A DNA stretch of 64,000 bases from Pyrinomonadaceae bacterium (lineage in GTDB: Bacteria; Acidobacteriota; Blastocatellia; Pyrinomonadales; Pyrinomonadaceae): positions 248,001 to 312,000 of the forward strand of contig JAHCHG010000004.1 in assembly GCA_026129865.1 (NCBI GenBank). Reading direction: 5' to 3'. The position numbers and the translations under genes are program-made. Shown piece by piece: positions 10,365-19,114 of this stretch. Within the stretch, counting starts at the first letter, position 1. Every line of letters starts with the position of its first letter. The notes below the pieces were generated by a model. It saw nothing but the letters and a program-made list of their open reading frames with translations. It searched no databases and was not told the origin of the DNA.

Positions 10365-10802
10365 TTGGCTTATTTTTTGTACGGATTATTTTTTGTTTCT
10401 TGTATTGTGCTGATCGGTGCGGTTCTATTGCAGCCGGGTAAGACTGATGCGGGCGCGCTGTTTACGAGCAACATTTCAAGCACGTCATTCACTCCCCGCG
10501 GAGCGCAGAGCGTTTTATCAAAACTGACTATAATTGCTGCTACCTGTTTTATGCTTTCGGCACTTCTTTTGTCGATGCCTGCATTGACGGGAAATATTTC
10601 GGTACTTCAAACGACGGATACGACCGAAGAGGCGCCGGCGGTTGGAACGGACGCTGCAAATACGAACACCGCGGCTGATGCGAACACGGCGAATACAAAT
10701 GCTGCGACTGAAGAAGCACCGGTTAATTCGAACGCAGCCGCTCCCGCGAACGCAAATTCCGCTGAAGATGCGGGCGAAGAAAAGCCTGCGGCAAACAAAT
10801 AA
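10365..10802 (+). CDS. secG: Preprotein translocase subunit SecG
   Basis: 145 residues starting with TTG at 10365, five bases after tpiA. The N-terminal 75 residues have the two transmembrane helices of SecG and the conserved loop between them (LLQPGKTDAGALF, then FTPRGAQSVLSKLT). SecG helps SecYE translocate exported proteins in the inner membrane. The C-terminal 65 residues are a tail made almost only of Ala, Asn, Thr, Glu and Pro, likely disordered; tails of this kind are seen in SecG of related groups. tRNA-Leu follows directly. Confidence 0.92.
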   Translation: MAYFLYGLFFVSCIVLIGAVLLQPGKTDAGALFTSNISSTSFTPRGAQSVLSKLTIIAATCFMLSALLLSMPALTGNISVLQTTDTTEEAPAVGTDAANTNTAADANTANTNAATEEAPVNSNAAAPANANSAEDAGEEKPAANK

Positions 10803-10830
10803 TTAGTTCTTTTTAGTTTAATTTACCCAG

Positions 10831-10915
10831 GCTGAGGTGGCGTAATTGGTAGCCGCGCACGTTTGAGGGGCGTGTGGTGAAAACCGTGCGGGTTCGAGTC
10901 CCGCCCTCAGCACCA
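10831..10915 (+). tRNA. tRNA-Leu (anticodon GAG)
   Basis: 85 bases including an encoded CCA end (10913-10915). The acceptor stem is GCTGAGG / CCTCAGC, the D stem GCG/CGC, the anticodon stem CACGT/GCGTG around loop TTGAGGG, and the T arm GCGGG-TTCGAGT-CCCGC. The long variable arm (GGT-GAAA-ACC) is typical of class II tRNAs and fits leucine. It lies 28 bases after secG and may be part of the same transcript. Confidence 0.96.
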
Positions 10916-10922
10916 TTAATAG

Positions 10923-10957
10923 AAAAGGTTCTTCGAAATTGTTCGGGGAACCTTTTT
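10923..10957 (+). terminator. Terminator between tRNA-Leu and mlaD
   Basis: AAAAGGTTC (10923-10931) pairs with GAACCTTTT (10948-10956) and is followed by T residues. It closes the secG/tRNA-Leu transcript; the A-rich left side could also serve the converging mla operon. Confidence 0.7.
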
Positions 10958-10964
10958 CAGTTGT

Positions 10965-12170
10965 TCAGAACAATTTGAAATTGATCGTTAAGTATTTCTT
11001 AGGATTCTGGCGGAAATCGTAGATCAGTTTTGTGCTTTCCGATGAAAGCTGGTTAATGTTCGTGCTGGTTTGATTGATATTATTAAACAATGAATCGTCC
11101 GTAAACAGCTTTCCGACCGTTCCTTTCCCGTCCTGAATGTCAGCCAATATCGATTCGAAACGAAGAGTCGTCGAATTTATTCGTGCAAACGCCGTCCTTG
11201 CTTCGTTGTAGATCTCTTCGTCTTTCAGCAATTTACCCGCGGTGCCTTTGCCCTGGTTAAGTTCCGAGGTCAATTTTTTTACATCATCGGCAATTTCGTT
11301 CAGTTTCTTTGCCGAGGTTCGAAAATCTGCTATTGCCGCACGGCTGTCATTGTAGAGTGCTTCGTCAGTTAAAAATTTTCCTGCGGTTCCGCGTCCTTCC
11401 TTTAGTTCTCGCGAGATCGTTTCCAGCTGAATAACGGTTTTGTTCAGATTATTATAAAGTTCGGGATCGTTAAGAAGTTTACCTGCTGTTCCGTCGCCTG
11501 ACTTTACCTTATCAAGGATATTCTGAAGCTGGACGATGGAAAGCTTTGCTTCGCCCATTGTTGCGTCGAGATTTTTATAAAGCGATTCGTCGTTTATTAT
11601 GCGCCCGAGCGTTCCCTCGCCTTGATTGGCTTTATTCAGGATCTCGTTGGTCGGAATCGAAAGTTTGTTTATCTGCTGTAAAAGCTCGTTTCCGGTCTGA
11701 GTTAGTTGGTTTATCGAAATCGCTTCGCTCGAATCCAGAACATCATTTTCGGTTACGCCTGCTGCAGTTTGCGATCCCGGCGTAATGTTAATAATTTTAT
11801 CGTTTGCCAAAACGGAAGTAGCGATCAACTGCGCAGTTGAATCGTTTTTGATCCGCTGCGAAATGGGTTTTCCGTCCAGCGAAGCGTCGACGATCATTAC
11901 GGCTTCGATCTTTGCTTCCTCAGGGCTGTCGGGCGGCAAGAGCCTAACTTCGGAAACTTTTCCGATGTTAACGCCCGCAAGCTGCACTTCAGCGCCTTCG
12001 CGAAGCCCGTCGGCGGTCTTAAATCGCGCTTTCAACGTTAAAGTGTCTTTAAACGGATTAAAGTCGCCGGTTGAATTTAATATCAAAAACCCGAGCACTA
12101 GAAGTCCTACGAGAACGAAAACTCCGACACGCAGCTGCTTAAATCCGAGATATCTGTCTGTTTTCGGCAT
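10965..12170 (-). CDS. mlaD: MlaD-like MCE-domain lipid transport protein with a repeated C-terminal motif
   Basis: 401 residues. A single membrane anchor (about 13-32) is followed by one MCE domain (about 42-130: FKTADGLREGAEVQLAGVNIGKV). The protein binds phospholipid in the periplasm as the substrate-binding part of an Mla-type transporter; mlaF and mlaE are immediately upstream. The long helical C-terminus carries five copies of a motif G-x-G-T-x-G-[KR]-x-[LIF]-x-D-x-x-[LI]-[YF], starting at residues 184, 225, 259, 308 and 348. The conserved spacing suggests stacked structural units, perhaps a helical tube as in longer MCE proteins. It ends with TINFKLF. Confidence 0.88.
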   Translation of the reverse strand: MPKTDRYLGFKQLRVGVFVLVGLLVLGFLILNSTGDFNPFKDTLTLKARFKTADGLREGAEVQLAGVNIGKVSEVRLLPPDSPEEAKIEAVMIVDASLDGKPISQRIKNDSTAQLIATSVLANDKIINITPGSQTAAGVTENDVLDSSEAISINQLTQTGNELLQQINKLSIPTNEILNKANQGEGTLGRIINDESLYKNLDATMGEAKLSIVQLQNILDKVKSGDGTAGKLLNDPELYNNLNKTVIQLETISRELKEGRGTAGKFLTDEALYNDSRAAIADFRTSAKKLNEIADDVKKLTSELNQGKGTAGKLLKDEEIYNEARTAFARINSTTLRFESILADIQDGKGTVGKLFTDDSLFNNINQTSTNINQLSSESTKLIYDFRQNPKKYLTINFKLF

Positions 12171-12184
12171 AAATCAGTGTTGGT

Positions 12185-13084
12185 TTACTTTCCTTTAAGA
12201 AAGCGGCGAATATAAGGATCGGTGTTCGCCTGCAATTCTTCGTCTTTTCCGCTAAAAATAATTTTGCCCTGCTTAAGCATGATAATTTCAGTATTTATCA
12301 AACAAAGCCGTTCGCCTTCAAGTTCAAATTTTACCTCACCGTTTTCATCGATTATTGCATATTCGGACGAAAGATATTCCAGATTGTTCATTTCATGCGT
12401 AACAAATATCGAAGAAACATCTTCAAGATCGCGAAGCTTTATCGCCAATTCACATATTGTTCTCGCTGTCGGCGGATCGAGACCTGCAGTCGGTTCATCA
12501 AAAAGAACGATCTGCGGATCACCGACGAGCGCACGCGCTATTCCGACACGGCGGCGCATTCCGCCGGAAAGTTCGTTCGGCATTTTGTCGATCGCCTCTT
12601 CGAGGTCGACGAAATGCAGCATTCGCTTGACCTGAGATTCGACCTCCAATTCTTCGACGCCGAGTTCGTGCAGGCGGTACGCGACATTGTCGTAAACTGA
12701 AAGCGAATCGAAAAGCGCACCTTCCTGGAAAACCATTCCGATCTTTTTCCGGACGGACATAATATCCTGTTCAGAATAAGCAGTGATCTCTTCGCCGTCG
12801 ATGAATATCTGCCCGCCGTCCGGTTTCAGCAGTCCGAGAATAAGCCGAATTATGGTCGATTTTCCGCTTCCGCTGCGCCCGAGAATGATCTTCGTTTCGC
12901 CGCGACGGACCGTGAAACTGATGCCGTCGAGAATAACTTTTTTGTCGAACGCGAGATAAATATCCCGGAATTCGATTGCCGGAATGACCCGATCGACGTT
13001 ATCGACCGCAGATTCCATATCCGGCGATTCCGCCAGAAGACCGTCCGACAAGTCAATTTTTTCTTCGATCTGCTCAGATAGCAT
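12185..13084 (-). CDS. mlaF: Mla-type ABC transporter ATP-binding protein
   Basis: 299 residues. Walker [10 protein letters not shown] is at 69-77, the signature LSGGMRRRV begins at 172, and Walker [14 protein letters not shown] is at 192-204. It drives phospholipid transport between inner and outer membranes together with MlaE. It is longer than E. coli MlaF (269), with about 35 extra residues before the ABC domain. It lies 23 bases after mlaE and 14 before mlaD, so the three form one operon. Proteins MlaB and MlaC are not seen here. Confidence 0.92.
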   Translation of the reverse strand: MLSEQIEEKIDLSDGLLAESPDMESAVDNVDRVIPAIEFRDIYLAFDKKVILDGISFTVRRGETKIILGRSGSGKSTIIRLILGLLKPDGGQIFIDGEEITAYSEQDIMSVRKKIGMVFQEGALFDSLSVYDNVAYRLHELGVEELEVESQVKRMLHFVDLEEAIDKMPNELSGGMRRRVGIARALVGDPQIVLFDEPTAGLDPPTARTICELAIKLRDLEDVSSIFVTHEMNNLEYLSSEYAIIDENGEVKFELEGERLCLINTEIIMLKQGKIIFSGKDEELQANTDPYIRRFLKGK

Positions 13085-13107
13085 ATTTTAGCCGGAAATT
13101 GAAAACT

Positions 13108-13881
13108 CTAAATATGATTAACGCCGAGAACGTGCTGGAGCGCGCGCGACAAAAAGAAATCGACAATAATTACAACGATGGATGACTGCACAACTGCGCT
13201 CGTCGTCGAACGCCCGACGCCGACCGTTCCGCCACTTGTGCTCAACCCGCGGTAACATGCGATGCTTCCTATGATCAATCCGAAAAACAAAGGTTTGATC
13301 ACTCCGCCGATAATATCTTCGATCGTAATGCCGGTTCGCGCCGACGAAACAAAAACATTGTAGTCGTGATTATAAATATATGAAGCGACGACTCCGCCGC
13401 CGATTATCCCGGAAATGTCCGCCGCAACCGTCAACAGCGGAAGCATCGTGATCAACGCGATCAAACGGGGCAGCACGAGTTTTCTGACCGGATCCGTCCC
13501 AAAAGCCCTCATTGCGTCAATCTGCTGCGACACCACCATTGATCCAAGCTCGGCTGAGATCGACGAACCGATTCGTCCGGCGACCATCAGCGCAGACAAA
13601 ACCGGACCAAGTTCGCGGATCAATGTAAACGCAACTAACTGACCTGTTTGACTTTGTCCGCCGTAATACGAAAGCGTCGGATAAGATTGAAGCGTCAAAA
13701 CGCCGCCCGTAAAAAATCCCGTAAGTAAAATGATCGGCAGCGATCCGACGCCGATGACGTCCATTCGTTTGACCGTTTCAGTGTAATAACGCGGCTTTGA
13801 AAAAATACTTAAGAAAGCACGGGCTATCAGAACGCTAATTTCCTGGAGCTCAAAAATGATCTGTTTAAGCGGATTCATCAA
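13108..13881 (-). CDS. mlaE: MlaE family ABC transporter permease
   Basis: 257 residues with five or six hydrophobic segments. Typical MlaE motifs are present: LTGFFTGGVLTLQ, IRELGPVLSALMVAGRIGSSISAELGSM (split here across two segments), and EQ-like QIDAMRAFGTDPVRKLVLPR. It is the inner-membrane channel of the phospholipid transporter and the first gene of the mlaE-mlaF-mlaD operon. The upstream 220 bases contain the terminator of the preceding operon and probably the mla promoter. Confidence 0.93.
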   Translation of the reverse strand: MMNPLKQIIFELQEISVLIARAFLSIFSKPRYYTETVKRMDVIGVGSLPIILLTGFFTGGVLTLQSYPTLSYYGGQSQTGQLVAFTLIRELGPVLSALMVAGRIGSSISAELGSMVVSQQIDAMRAFGTDPVRKLVLPRLIALITMLPLLTVAADISGIIGGGVVASYIYNHDYNVFVSSARTGITIEDIIGGVIKPLFFGLIIGSIACYRGLSTSGGTVGVGRSTTSAVVQSSIVVIIVDFFLSRALQHVLGVNHI

Positions 13882-14046
13882 TCAGTGGTTATCAGAGTGC
13901 CGAAAATGGAGCAAATTTTACGATCCTGAACGTAAATTTTACAGATATTTTAAAAAAGATCGTTCTACTTGATCGAAGGGCGATGTAAATCGTTCATTAA
14001 TCTGTTATTTAGAAAGACTACAACGAAGACCTGAAAACGACAAATG

Positions 14047-14078
14047 AAAAAAAAGCCGATCGTGAAAAAATCGGCTTT
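14047..14078 (-). terminator. Terminator of the sigma/anti-sigma/Spy operon
   Basis: AAAGCCGA (14052-14059) pairs with TCGGCTTT (14071-14078) around an A-rich loop. On the minus strand the stem is followed by eight T residues. It lies 25 bases beyond the stop of the Spy-like gene. Confidence 0.85.
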
Positions 14079-14102
14079 GACGGAATGGACTTGAAACTAT
14101 GA

Positions 14103-14645
14103 TCAGGGGCGCTGTCGGTTCGGCTGCCGTCTCAGCGGCGGTCCCGCATCGTTCGGCGGTTCGTCGCGGCGGCGCATCGTCCGGCGTTCGTTATTTTTTT
14201 CCTCGCGCCTTTCCCGGAACTGTTCGCGAAGCTGCCGAAACTGAACAAGCTGTTCGGGCGACAAGACCTTCCGAATCTCAATTTCGCTTAATGCCCGTAT
14301 CCGTGCAACTTCAGCCTGGGCGGCGTTAAATTCGCGCAGTCTTTCATCGACGAGCTTTTCATCGACCGTGTCCGCATAGATCGCTTCGTCGAGCGAGCGA
14401 TTTGCTTCGCGCAATGTACTTTGAGCTTCCTGCATCAACGGTCCGCGTGCGGCGTTCAGTTTGCGGATCTGCTGGATCTGCTCTTTCGTCAAGCCAAGGC
14501 GGCGCATCAGGTTGCCGCGCATGTTTTGATTGTCCGGCGGTGGAGCAAAATTGTTGTCACCTTCGCGTTGTGCGCTTGCAGAATTCACCAAAAGCAGCAA
14601 GGTCGCCAGAAAAAGGATTGCAATGAAACCAGTTGTTTTTCTCAT
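14103..14645 (-). CDS. Spy/CpxP-like periplasmic protein
   Basis: 180 residues with a signal peptide (1-26, ending in ASAQ). The mature part has the helical Spy/CpxP pattern with LTXXQ-type repeats: LGLTKEQIQQIRKL near residue 50 and VLSPEQLVQFRQLR near 130. Family members bind metals or unfolded proteins in the periplasm and signal envelope stress. The C-terminus is extremely rich in Arg, Asn and Pro. It follows the anti-sigma gene by 12 bases, so it is probably a target or a feedback sensor of this sigma system. Confidence 0.8.
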   Translation of the reverse strand: MRKTTGFIAILFLATLLLLVNSASAQREGDNNFAPPPDNQNMRGNLMRRLGLTKEQIQQIRKLNAARGPLMQEAQSTLREANRSLDEAIYADTVDEKLVDERLREFNAAQAEVARIRALSEIEIRKVLSPEQLVQFRQLREQFRERREEKNNERRTMRRRDEPPNDAGPPLRRQPNRQRP

Positions 14646-14657
14646 TTGATTTTACGA

Positions 14658-15392
14658 TTATTTAGAACCGACCTCGTCGAATAGATCCGATAAACGAATG
14701 GAATCATCTTCGTATTCGGTAAAATTCGTCAATTTGGGAATTTCCTTCACCGCCTGAACGGGAGTTTCTTTTACGGAATTGTCGGGAACAACTGCCGGCG
14801 CTGTTTTTAAGCTTCGTTTCCTCGGACGAATCGTTTTTTCCGGATTCGAAGGAATCTCCGCTTTTTCGATCTTTGGTTCGGGCAGCGTCGCAGCGCTGCT
14901 TTCCGACTCAACAGCTTCATTTTCGGTCTTTGCGTCAACAGGCATTTTTTGCGGAGCTTCCGGTACGAAATTCCCGGTGTCCGTCGGCGCATTTACGGCG
15001 ATCGAATTTGTCTGTTGAAACGCAGAAGAGAAATAAAACACTCCGAAACCGATCAGGAGAATCGCCATCGCCGGCACCGCGGTCCAAACGGGAACTGCAT
15101 CAATGAATTTCCTCAACCGTTCGAACAAACCAGAATCGGCGCTTTCTGTGATGACAGCAGCGTTTGAAGAAAACGCGTCGGGTTCAAATTCCGGCAAAGA
15201 GATCGGTTCGAACAGCCGGTCGCGCCATTCGCCGATGCCGCTGCGAACGGCGGCAAACGCGGTTATTTCTTCGGCGCAAACTTTACAATCGCCTAAATGT
15301 TCTTCAAATTTTATCCTGGAAGCCGAATCGAACTCGTCGTAAAGATATTCGACAAGTTGTTCAGATCGTTCGCATTTACTATTGTTTTCCAT
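14658..15392 (-). CDS. Anti-sigma factor with zinc-finger domain and one membrane helix
   Basis: 244 residues. The N-terminal anti-sigma domain has the zinc motif His32-x3-Cys36-x2-Cys39 in EEHLGDCKVC. A single transmembrane helix lies at about 102-123 (AVPAMAILLIGFGVFYF), and the periplasmic part is a low-complexity region rich in Pro, Glu, Lys and Ala. Such proteins hold their ECF sigma factor at the membrane until an envelope signal releases it. The gene lies 11 bases after its partner sigma gene and 12 before the Spy-like gene. Confidence 0.88.
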   Translation of the reverse strand: MENNSKCERSEQLVEYLYDEFDSASRIKFEEHLGDCKVCAEEITAFAAVRSGIGEWRDRLFEPISLPEFEPDAFSSNAAVITESADSGLFERLRKFIDAVPVWTAVPAMAILLIGFGVFYFSSAFQQTNSIAVNAPTDTGNFVPEAPQKMPVDAKTENEAVESESSAATLPEPKIEKAEIPSNPEKTIRPRKRSLKTAPAVVPDNSVKETPVQAVKEIPKLTNFTEYEDDSIRLSDLFDEVGSK

Positions 15393-15403
15393 CTATTTCG
15401 CCT

Positions 15404-15982
15404 CTAAACAATCTCAACCGGGCTTCGTTCCATCTTCATCCGCAGTTGTTTCAGCGCTGTATATAAACGGCTTTTCACCGTGCTCAACGGAAGTTCAAGT
15501 GTTTCCGAAATTTCCTGAAAAGTCATTTCCTCAAATTCCTTCATGACAATGACCTGTTTAAGATCTGCCGGAAGAGCTTTCACCGCCTGGCGGATCAAAT
15601 ACAAACGTTCGTTCTGTTCCGTTTTCCGCGCCGGCGAATTGTAAGCCGGAGCGACAAAAACTCGTTCATGTTCTCCAGTTTCTTCGTCGAGATAACTCTC
15701 GGAACGGCTTTTATTCTTTCTCTTCGTTGTCAAACATTGGTTGACAGCAATTCTGTGCAGCCAACTCGAAACCTTTGCGTCGCCGCGAAATTTCGATAAA
15801 TTTTTGAACGCAGCGATGAACGTTTCCTGCGCGGCGTCTTTTGCTTCATCTTCGCGGTTGAGCATTCCGTAACAGAGCGCTAATATCTTGCGCTCCCACC
15901 TCGAAACTATTTCGCCGAACGCATCCGGATTTCCACCGACCGCCAACTCGACCAATTTCTCATCCGCTAGATCTCTAATCAT
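15404..15982 (-). CDS. ECF RNA polymerase sigma factor (RpoE-like)
   Basis: 192 residues. Region 2 (about 22-88) contains LCYGMLNREDEAKDAAQETF and SSWLHRIAVNQCL. Region 4 (about 130-182) has the helix-turn-helix FQEISETLELPLSTVKSRLY. There is no region 3, as expected for the ECF class. It directs RNA polymerase to its own regulon when released by the membrane-bound anti-sigma factor encoded next. Autoregulation is usual in this class, but I could not pick out a convincing promoter upstream. Confidence 0.93.
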   Translation of the reverse strand: MIRDLADEKLVELAVGGNPDAFGEIVSRWERKILALCYGMLNREDEAKDAAQETFIAAFKNLSKFRGDAKVSSWLHRIAVNQCLTTKRKNKSRSESYLDEETGEHERVFVAPAYNSPARKTEQNERLYLIRQAVKALPADLKQVIVMKEFEEMTFQEISETLELPLSTVKSRLYTALKQLRMKMERSPVEIV

Positions 15983-16112
15983 TAACTCGTGTATATTTTA
16001 CAAATTCTGCACGAGAAGAATACCAAACGCGCTCCGGAACGTTAAAGCATTTTGCTCCGTTGTTTAGACGCCGATTGCGGCAAAATAGTCGAACGGTTCG
16101 TCAATAAAATAC

Positions 16113-16149
16113 AAAACAGGCGCAAAACCGATGATTTCGCGCCTGTTTT
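16113..16149 (-). terminator. Terminator after tRNA-Lys
   Basis: AAAACAGGCGC (16113-16123) pairs with GCGCCTGTTTT (16139-16149), an 11-bp stem. On the minus strand it follows tRNA-Lys by about 20 bases and is followed by a T-rich tract. The stem could work in both directions. Confidence 0.75.
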
Positions 16150-16171
16150 TGCTAATATTACAAAGTTAATT

Positions 16172-16247
16172 TGGTGGGTCGTGCAGGTATCGAACCTGCG
16201 ACCCGCGGATTAAGAGTCCGCTGCTCTACCAACTGAGCTAACGACCC
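16172..16247 (-). tRNA. tRNA-Lys (anticodon CTT)
   Basis: 76 bases including an encoded CCA. The acceptor stem is GGGTCGT / ACGACCC. The D arm contains AGCTCAGTTGGTAGAGC, the anticodon stem GCGGA/TCCGC encloses loop CTCTTAA (anticodon CTT), and the T arm is GCAGG-TTCGATA-CCTGC. All canonical positions are in place. Confidence 0.97.
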
Positions 16248-16366
16248 GAATTAACGAATCGGATTATAACAACTATAATGTAAAGAGTTCAAGCCGTTGA
16301 AGTTTGCAATTTTTTTGATTTTTCTGGTTCTTAAAGTCAGCAGTCAAAATTTATCGTTCTCAAATT

Positions 16367-17986
16367 ATGAAAGAATGTCCAAAATGCGAGATCTGTTATC
16401 CCGACGCAGTCGATGTTTGTCCGGGCGACGAAACTGCGACGCGTCTTAGTTTGCCGGGACCGCAGCTTCTTGCCGGAAGATATTTGCTCGAGCGCAGACT
16501 CGGTCGCGGAGCGATGGGACAGGTTTATCTGGCAAACGATAACAATCTCGGCACAAGAAAAGTTGCGGTAAAAACAGTTCGTCAGGACATTCTCAACAGC
16601 GACGATCTGCAGGAAGGCGAAGCAATAGCACGATTTGAAAGGGAAGCGATGTCTGCCGCATCGATCCGCCATCCCAATATTGTCGATGTTACGGATTTTG
16701 GCGAAACGGAAGACGGCGTGTTTTATCTAGTGATGGAATACGTCGAAGGCGAAACGCTTCATCGATTATTGCGCCGCGAAGGAACTTTGACCGTTAAACG
16801 GGCTACGCAGCTGCTTCGGCAGATAGCAGACGGAGTAGAAGCAGCACACGAAGCAGGAGTTCTGCATCGCGATTTGAAACCGGCGAACATTTTCATCATG
16901 ACAAAAGGTCGCGGCGACGGTTTTATAAAGGTCGGCGATTTCGGTTTGGCAAAGCTCGTCAATCAAACCGTAACCGATGCAAGCAGCAATGCTACGCCCT
17001 CTTCGCGGGGAATTATCGGGACGCCGGAATTTATGTCTCCCGAGCAGATGCAGCCGGAGGTCGGCGTCGATGTTCGCGCCGATGTTTACGCTATCGGTAC
17101 GATCGCATATCTCATGCTCGGCGGTCGGACACCGTTCACCGGCGACCTTATGCAGCTTGTGATGCAGAAAATAATGCATAAGCCGCCGCCGCTGAAGGAA
17201 CTTCGCTCGGACATTCCTCAAAAAGTTGAAAGCGTAATAATGAACGCGCTTGAGATCGATCCGAAGAACCGCAGCGCGACCGTTGCCGAATGGATAAACG
17301 AGCTTGAAAAGGCTGCCCAGGACATGTCGGAGGATTCGCAGACCGGTTCATCGCGTCTCGTTATAATGGCGCCGATCGGTGCTGAAGTTTATATTGACGA
17401 CGAGCGAAAGGGAAGCGTAGGAAGTTCTGGCAGACTTGTTTTATCGACGGTTCCGGCGGGTCAGCATATTTTGCGAGTCTCGAAACAAGGCGAAAAGGAC
17501 GACGAACGCGTGATCGAACTTCGTGAAGGAGTGAACGAGCAGGTGATTCAGGCTGAACTGCGACCGCTTCGCAGCTCGCAGAGCCAGCCGTCGCCGTCGC
17601 ATAGCAGCGGAATCAGCGGAGCGCAGTCGAGTTTGATGCCCGGTATCGTGGCGTGCACAAACTGCAGTTCGCGGTTTGCGGAAGGTGTAAAATTTTGCGG
17701 TCGGTGCGGAAATAGATCGTTTACGCTTGTTGCCGAAGGCGAAATTCCGAGGACGATCGACTGTCCGCGGTGCCGTTCGCAATTGCCCGCAAATTCAAAA
17801 TTTTGCGGAAAATGCGGTTTTAATATTCCGCCGAATGCGGCTTCCGGTTCGCCAAATCGTGTCGGTTTCGCGTCGAGCCCGCATCCGCCGGCGCAAAACT
17901 TGCCGACAAGACGATGCCCGCGCTGTCGCGGCGAATTTCCAGGTCATATCAAGTTTTGCGGAAAATGCGGATATAGTTTAAATTGA
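16367..17986 (+). CDS. Ser/Thr protein kinase with PEGA domain and four zinc ribbons
   Basis: 539 residues. An N-terminal zinc ribbon (CPKC at 4-7, with C10 and C18) precedes a bacterial eukaryotic-like kinase: GRGAMG 46-51, Lys69, HRDLKPAN 167-174, DFGLAKL 191-197, and the APE-like SPE at 224-226. A PEGA domain lies at about 330-398. Three more zinc ribbons follow, each CxxC-x(10,11)-FCGxCG, at about 430-447, 466-483 and 517-534. No transmembrane helix is visible, so it is probably cytoplasmic. It starts a cluster with two further genes, one another kinase. Substrates are unknown. Confidence 0.93.
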   Translation: MKECPKCEICYPDAVDVCPGDETATRLSLPGPQLLAGRYLLERRLGRGAMGQVYLANDNNLGTRKVAVKTVRQDILNSDDLQEGEAIARFEREAMSAASIRHPNIVDVTDFGETEDGVFYLVMEYVEGETLHRLLRREGTLTVKRATQLLRQIADGVEAAHEAGVLHRDLKPANIFIMTKGRGDGFIKVGDFGLAKLVNQTVTDASSNATPSSRGIIGTPEFMSPEQMQPEVGVDVRADVYAIGTIAYLMLGGRTPFTGDLMQLVMQKIMHKPPPLKELRSDIPQKVESVIMNALEIDPKNRSATVAEWINELEKAAQDMSEDSQTGSSRLVIMAPIGAEVYIDDERKGSVGSSGRLVLSTVPAGQHILRVSKQGEKDDERVIELREGVNEQVIQAELRPLRSSQSQPSPSHSSGISGAQSSLMPGIVACTNCSSRFAEGVKFCGRCGNRSFTLVAEGEIPRTIDCPRCRSQLPANSKFCGKCGFNIPPNAASGSPNRVGFASSPHPPAQNLPTRRCPRCRGEFPGHIKFCGKCGYSLN

Positions 17987-18088
17987 TTTGGTCGATTCTA
18001 TTGGTCTACAACCGTAACAAACTCGCGTTCGTCAAATCGCGAAGCGCGCAAATCATTATAAAGTCTCGTTTTACGAACAGGTACAAAA

Positions 18089-19051
18089 ATGAAGATCTGC
18101 CCCAAATGTCAAAAAACCTATAACGACGAAAATTTGAATTTCTGTCTCGATGACGGATCGGTACTCGCCCAAGGCGGTTCGCAGCCGGGAAACGATAGTT
18201 TGCCTGAAACGGTTATGATGAGTTCGCCGAGACCAACTGCGCCGAACCAACAGGTCGACACAAGTTCGCCGCCAAGTTGGGGGCATCAGCAGCCTTCGGT
18301 TCCGACATGGAGCGCCGCCGCTCAGCCGGCGAAAGGCAAATCGAAAAGCTGGCTTTGGGTCCTTGGAATTCTGGCAGGCGTGGTCGTACTTTGCGGCGGC
18401 GGAATAGTTGGCATGGCTGTGCTGCTGGCAAGCGTCGACACGGAAGAATCAAATTCAACAACAAAAACGAATATCGACCTTGGAAACCGGACGATTTCCT
18501 CGGACGACAGCGCTAAATTCAGTAAAGTGGATCTTTCCGGCTGGACGAAAGTTAATCCGGAATATGCCGCAGCCGAATACGAAAACGGCGAACTGGTGAT
18601 GGGAACGAAAGAAAAACGCTATTATTACGTTTTGATCGCGACCTCGCAGTTTAAGACCGACGACGCAACGACCCGTGTTACGGTCAGAAATGTCGACGAA
18701 GAACCGACTGATCTTGGCTATGGTTTGATATTTCACAGCGATCCCGAGAAACCGCTGGTGAAGGATTATGCCTTCTTGATAGATGCCTCGAAAAAACGGT
18801 ATCGGATTGTAAAACATTCTCCCGGAAAAGAAACGGATCTCGTTAAATGGACCCGCTCCGCAGTGATCAAGGACGGGACGCAGAAAAATGTGCTCGAGGT
18901 CCGCGATAGCAACGGCGACATATCGCTGTTTATTAATGGTCAGAAGGTGGATTCGATAAAGAATTCTGACGGTTACGGAGGCGGCGTTGCGGGAATTTAT
19001 TCGGGCGGCGGAATCCCGGTTGCGTTTTCCGATCTGGAGATCGGCAAGTGA
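18089..19051 (+). CDS. Zinc-ribbon, single-pass membrane protein with a LamG/DUF1080-like outer domain
   Basis: 320 residues. A short N-terminal ribbon (MKICPKCQKTYNDENLNFC) is like that of the kinase before it. A Pro/Ser-rich linker leads to a transmembrane helix at about 88-114. The outer part (about 150-318) reads like a concanavalin/LamG-type jelly roll of the DUF1080 kind (YGLIFHSDPEK, FLIDASKKRYRIV, FINGQKVDSIK, GVAGIYSGGG). It may sense or bind a carbohydrate outside and signal through the ribbon or nearby kinases. That role is inference; the architecture is clear. Confidence 0.75.
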   Translation: MKICPKCQKTYNDENLNFCLDDGSVLAQGGSQPGNDSLPETVMMSSPRPTAPNQQVDTSSPPSWGHQQPSVPTWSAAAQPAKGKSKSWLWVLGILAGVVVLCGGGIVGMAVLLASVDTEESNSTTKTNIDLGNRTISSDDSAKFSKVDLSGWTKVNPEYAAAEYENGELVMGTKEKRYYYVLIATSQFKTDDATTRVTVRNVDEEPTDLGYGLIFHSDPEKPLVKDYAFLIDASKKRYRIVKHSPGKETDLVKWTRSAVIKDGTQKNVLEVRDSNGDISLFINGQKVDSIKNSDGYGGGVAGIYSGGGIPVAFSDLEIGK

Positions 19052-19114
19052 TATTTCAATCCGCACGTTTTCCACGTTTTGGGAATTGGCGATCTGATAC
19101 TAGACTAGTTAATA

